Assembly (NCBI GenBank): GCA_002746935.1
Contig: PDRW01000026.1
Coordinates: 1-64,000, forward strand
Source of the DNA: Rhodobacterales bacterium
GTDB lineage: Bacteria > Pseudomonadota > Alphaproteobacteria > Rhodobacterales > Rhodobacteraceae
Direction of reading: 5' to 3'
Length of the DNA: 64,000 nt
A program made the position numbers and the translations under genes. Each line of letters starts with the position of its first letter. Positions within the stretch are counted from its first letter, which is position 1. Shown here piece after piece: positions 63,205 through 64,000 of this stretch. Below the pieces are notes generated by a model that searched no databases, was not told where the DNA came from, and saw only the letters and a program-made list of their open reading frames with translations.

Positions 63205-63410
63205 CGCCAGAGCGTTGGCGCGCGGCGCGGGCGGTGTCAAGCGGCACCGCGCATGGGAGGGGGCGGAAAGCCTGCCCCGGGGAAAGGAACAGCGCCCGGT
63301 GACCCGGAGCTGTTGCCCCCGACGCGGCAGTCAGCGAAGGGCCAGTGAAAGCGTCCGTTCCGCCGGGGGCGAGAGCGCCGCCTGCGGCCCGCGCCCGGGC
63401 ATCGGCATCG

Positions 63411-63605
63411 GCCTGAGCTCTGGCCTGAGCTTTGGCCTGAGCTTTGGCCTGAGCTTTGGCTTGGGCTTCGGTCTGGGCTCGGATCGCGGCTCGGATCAGA
63501 GCTCGGGTCGGCGTCGGGGCTCGGGTCTGGGCTTGGGTCGCGGCTCGGGTCTGGGCTTGGGTCGCGGCTTGGGTCTGGGCTTCGGCCTGGGCTTCGGCCT
63601 GGGCT
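63411..63605. repeat. Short tandem repeats spanning the Hint gene 3' end
   Basis: On the plus strand GGCCTGAGCTTT-type 12-bp units (63417-63458) grade into CTGGGCTTGGGTCGCGGCT and CTTCGGCCTGGG 12-18 bp units up to about 63605. The units to the right of 63496 encode the PKPR tail of the Hint protein; those to the left are beyond its stop codon. Lengths that are multiples of 6 bp and near identity favour slippage. Confidence 0.85.
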
Positions 63606-64000
63606 TCGGGCCCGGCTCCGATCCGGGCACCGGGCCTGGTTCCAGAACCCCTGCCAGTTCCCGCCGGGGGATCTCCCGCAGTGCCAACGGGCCATAGATG
63701 CGCCTTGCATCGGCCTTCGTCCGGATTGCGGCAAGCACCGGAAAACGGCGAAACAATCGCGCCCGGCTCGCAGGATCGAGCGCCGCGAGCCCGTCCGGCC
63801 CCGGATAGAAGCTCTCGACCCAGGCCCCATCCGCCCGGATCAGGCCGTGTTCCGCCAGCATCAGATGGACATAGCTCACCTGCCTCTGCCCGCGGGCCAC
63901 GCGGAACCGCCCGTCGCCCGCCGCGGCCAGCCAGCGGGCGGGCACAAAACCCTCTGGCGCGCCCGCCCGGCCGAGCGCAATCCGGTGTTGCGGCGAGACC
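63496..64000 (-). CDS. Hint-domain protein, 5' part beyond right edge
   Basis: The last 168 residues of a Hedgehog/intein (Hint)-type protein are present. VSPQHRIAL at the right edge is the conserved block F/G-like motif of bacterial Hint domains, and QVSYVHLMLAEHGLIRADGAWVESFYPG matches the following segment in Rhodobacterales Hint proteins, many of which are secreted. The C-terminus is a run of PKPR and PEPR tetrapeptides (about 40 residues) from a tandem DNA repeat, ending RRRPEL. The catalytic N-terminal Cys or Ser of the Hint domain is outside the window. Confidence 0.82.
   Translation of the reverse strand, partial: VSPQHRIALGRAGAPEGFVPARWLAAAGDGRFRVARGQRQVSYVHLMLAEHGLIRADGAWVESFYPGPDGLAALDPASRARLFRRFPVLAAIRTKADARRIYGPLALREIPRRELAGVLEPGPVPGSEPGPKPRPKPRPKPRPKPRPKPRPEPRPKPRPEPRRRPEL

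Overview
The window is about 64 kb of GC-rich alphaproteobacterial chromosome. It most likely comes from the Rhodobacteraceae/Paracoccaceae (Rhodobacterales). Three things point there: a DUF1127 gene followed by hairpins with CCTCCTCCC loops (the ccaF-ccsR locus known from Rhodobacter), a DUF6446-type gene between glyQ and glyS, and a class I lysyl-tRNA synthetase. These identifications come from reading motifs, not from a database search.

Layout, left to right. 1-8.6 kb (minus strand): an MFS transporter cut by the left edge, then the front half of the division/cell-wall (dcw) cluster, transcribed mraZ-rsmH-ftsL-ftsI-murE-murF-mraY, with a long AT-rich leader region. 9.4-12.9 kb: mrp; then on the plus strand the ccaF1-like gene, a string of anti-Shine-Dalgarno hairpin RNAs, and a tandem RidA-type protein. 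13.2-17.2 kb: a UvrD/PcrA helicase, an SQR-like flavoprotein, and tRNA-Gly(GCC) with its own promoter. 18.0-33.9 kb: a one-direction run of 13 genes. In transcription order these are a Met-rich membrane-anchored helical protein, an RND adaptor, an RND permease with a histone H1-like tail, three low-complexity secreted proteins (one resembling sulfur-globule proteins), a periplasmic protein, an orphan ParA ATPase, a TPR membrane protein, a dynamin-like GTPase, a degenerate FtsH-type peptidase, a small periplasmic protein and an OmpA-domain protein. I regard this run as the best candidate for an undescribed system.

34-49 kb is mostly core metabolism and translation: fpr, rplI-rpsR-rpsF with a leader hairpin, fabD-fabG-acpP, a lytic transglycosylase, ppk2, lysS, a TerB-domain gene, a GST, two overlapping Lrp/AsnC regulators divergent from ilvC, and an EamA exporter. 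49-64 kb: glmM-folP-folB, a divergent PPDK-like enzyme, glyS-DUF6446-glyQ, a trypsin-fold pseudoprotease, trkH, and a Hint-domain gene cut by the right edge.

Repeats are frequent. They include a 57-58 bp palindromic array between the RND adaptor and permease genes with degenerate copies elsewhere, six GGAAGTCC units, and several in-gene repeats encoding Pro-, Lys- or Gly-rich stretches. I found no rRNA, intact insertion sequence, CRISPR array or prophage.
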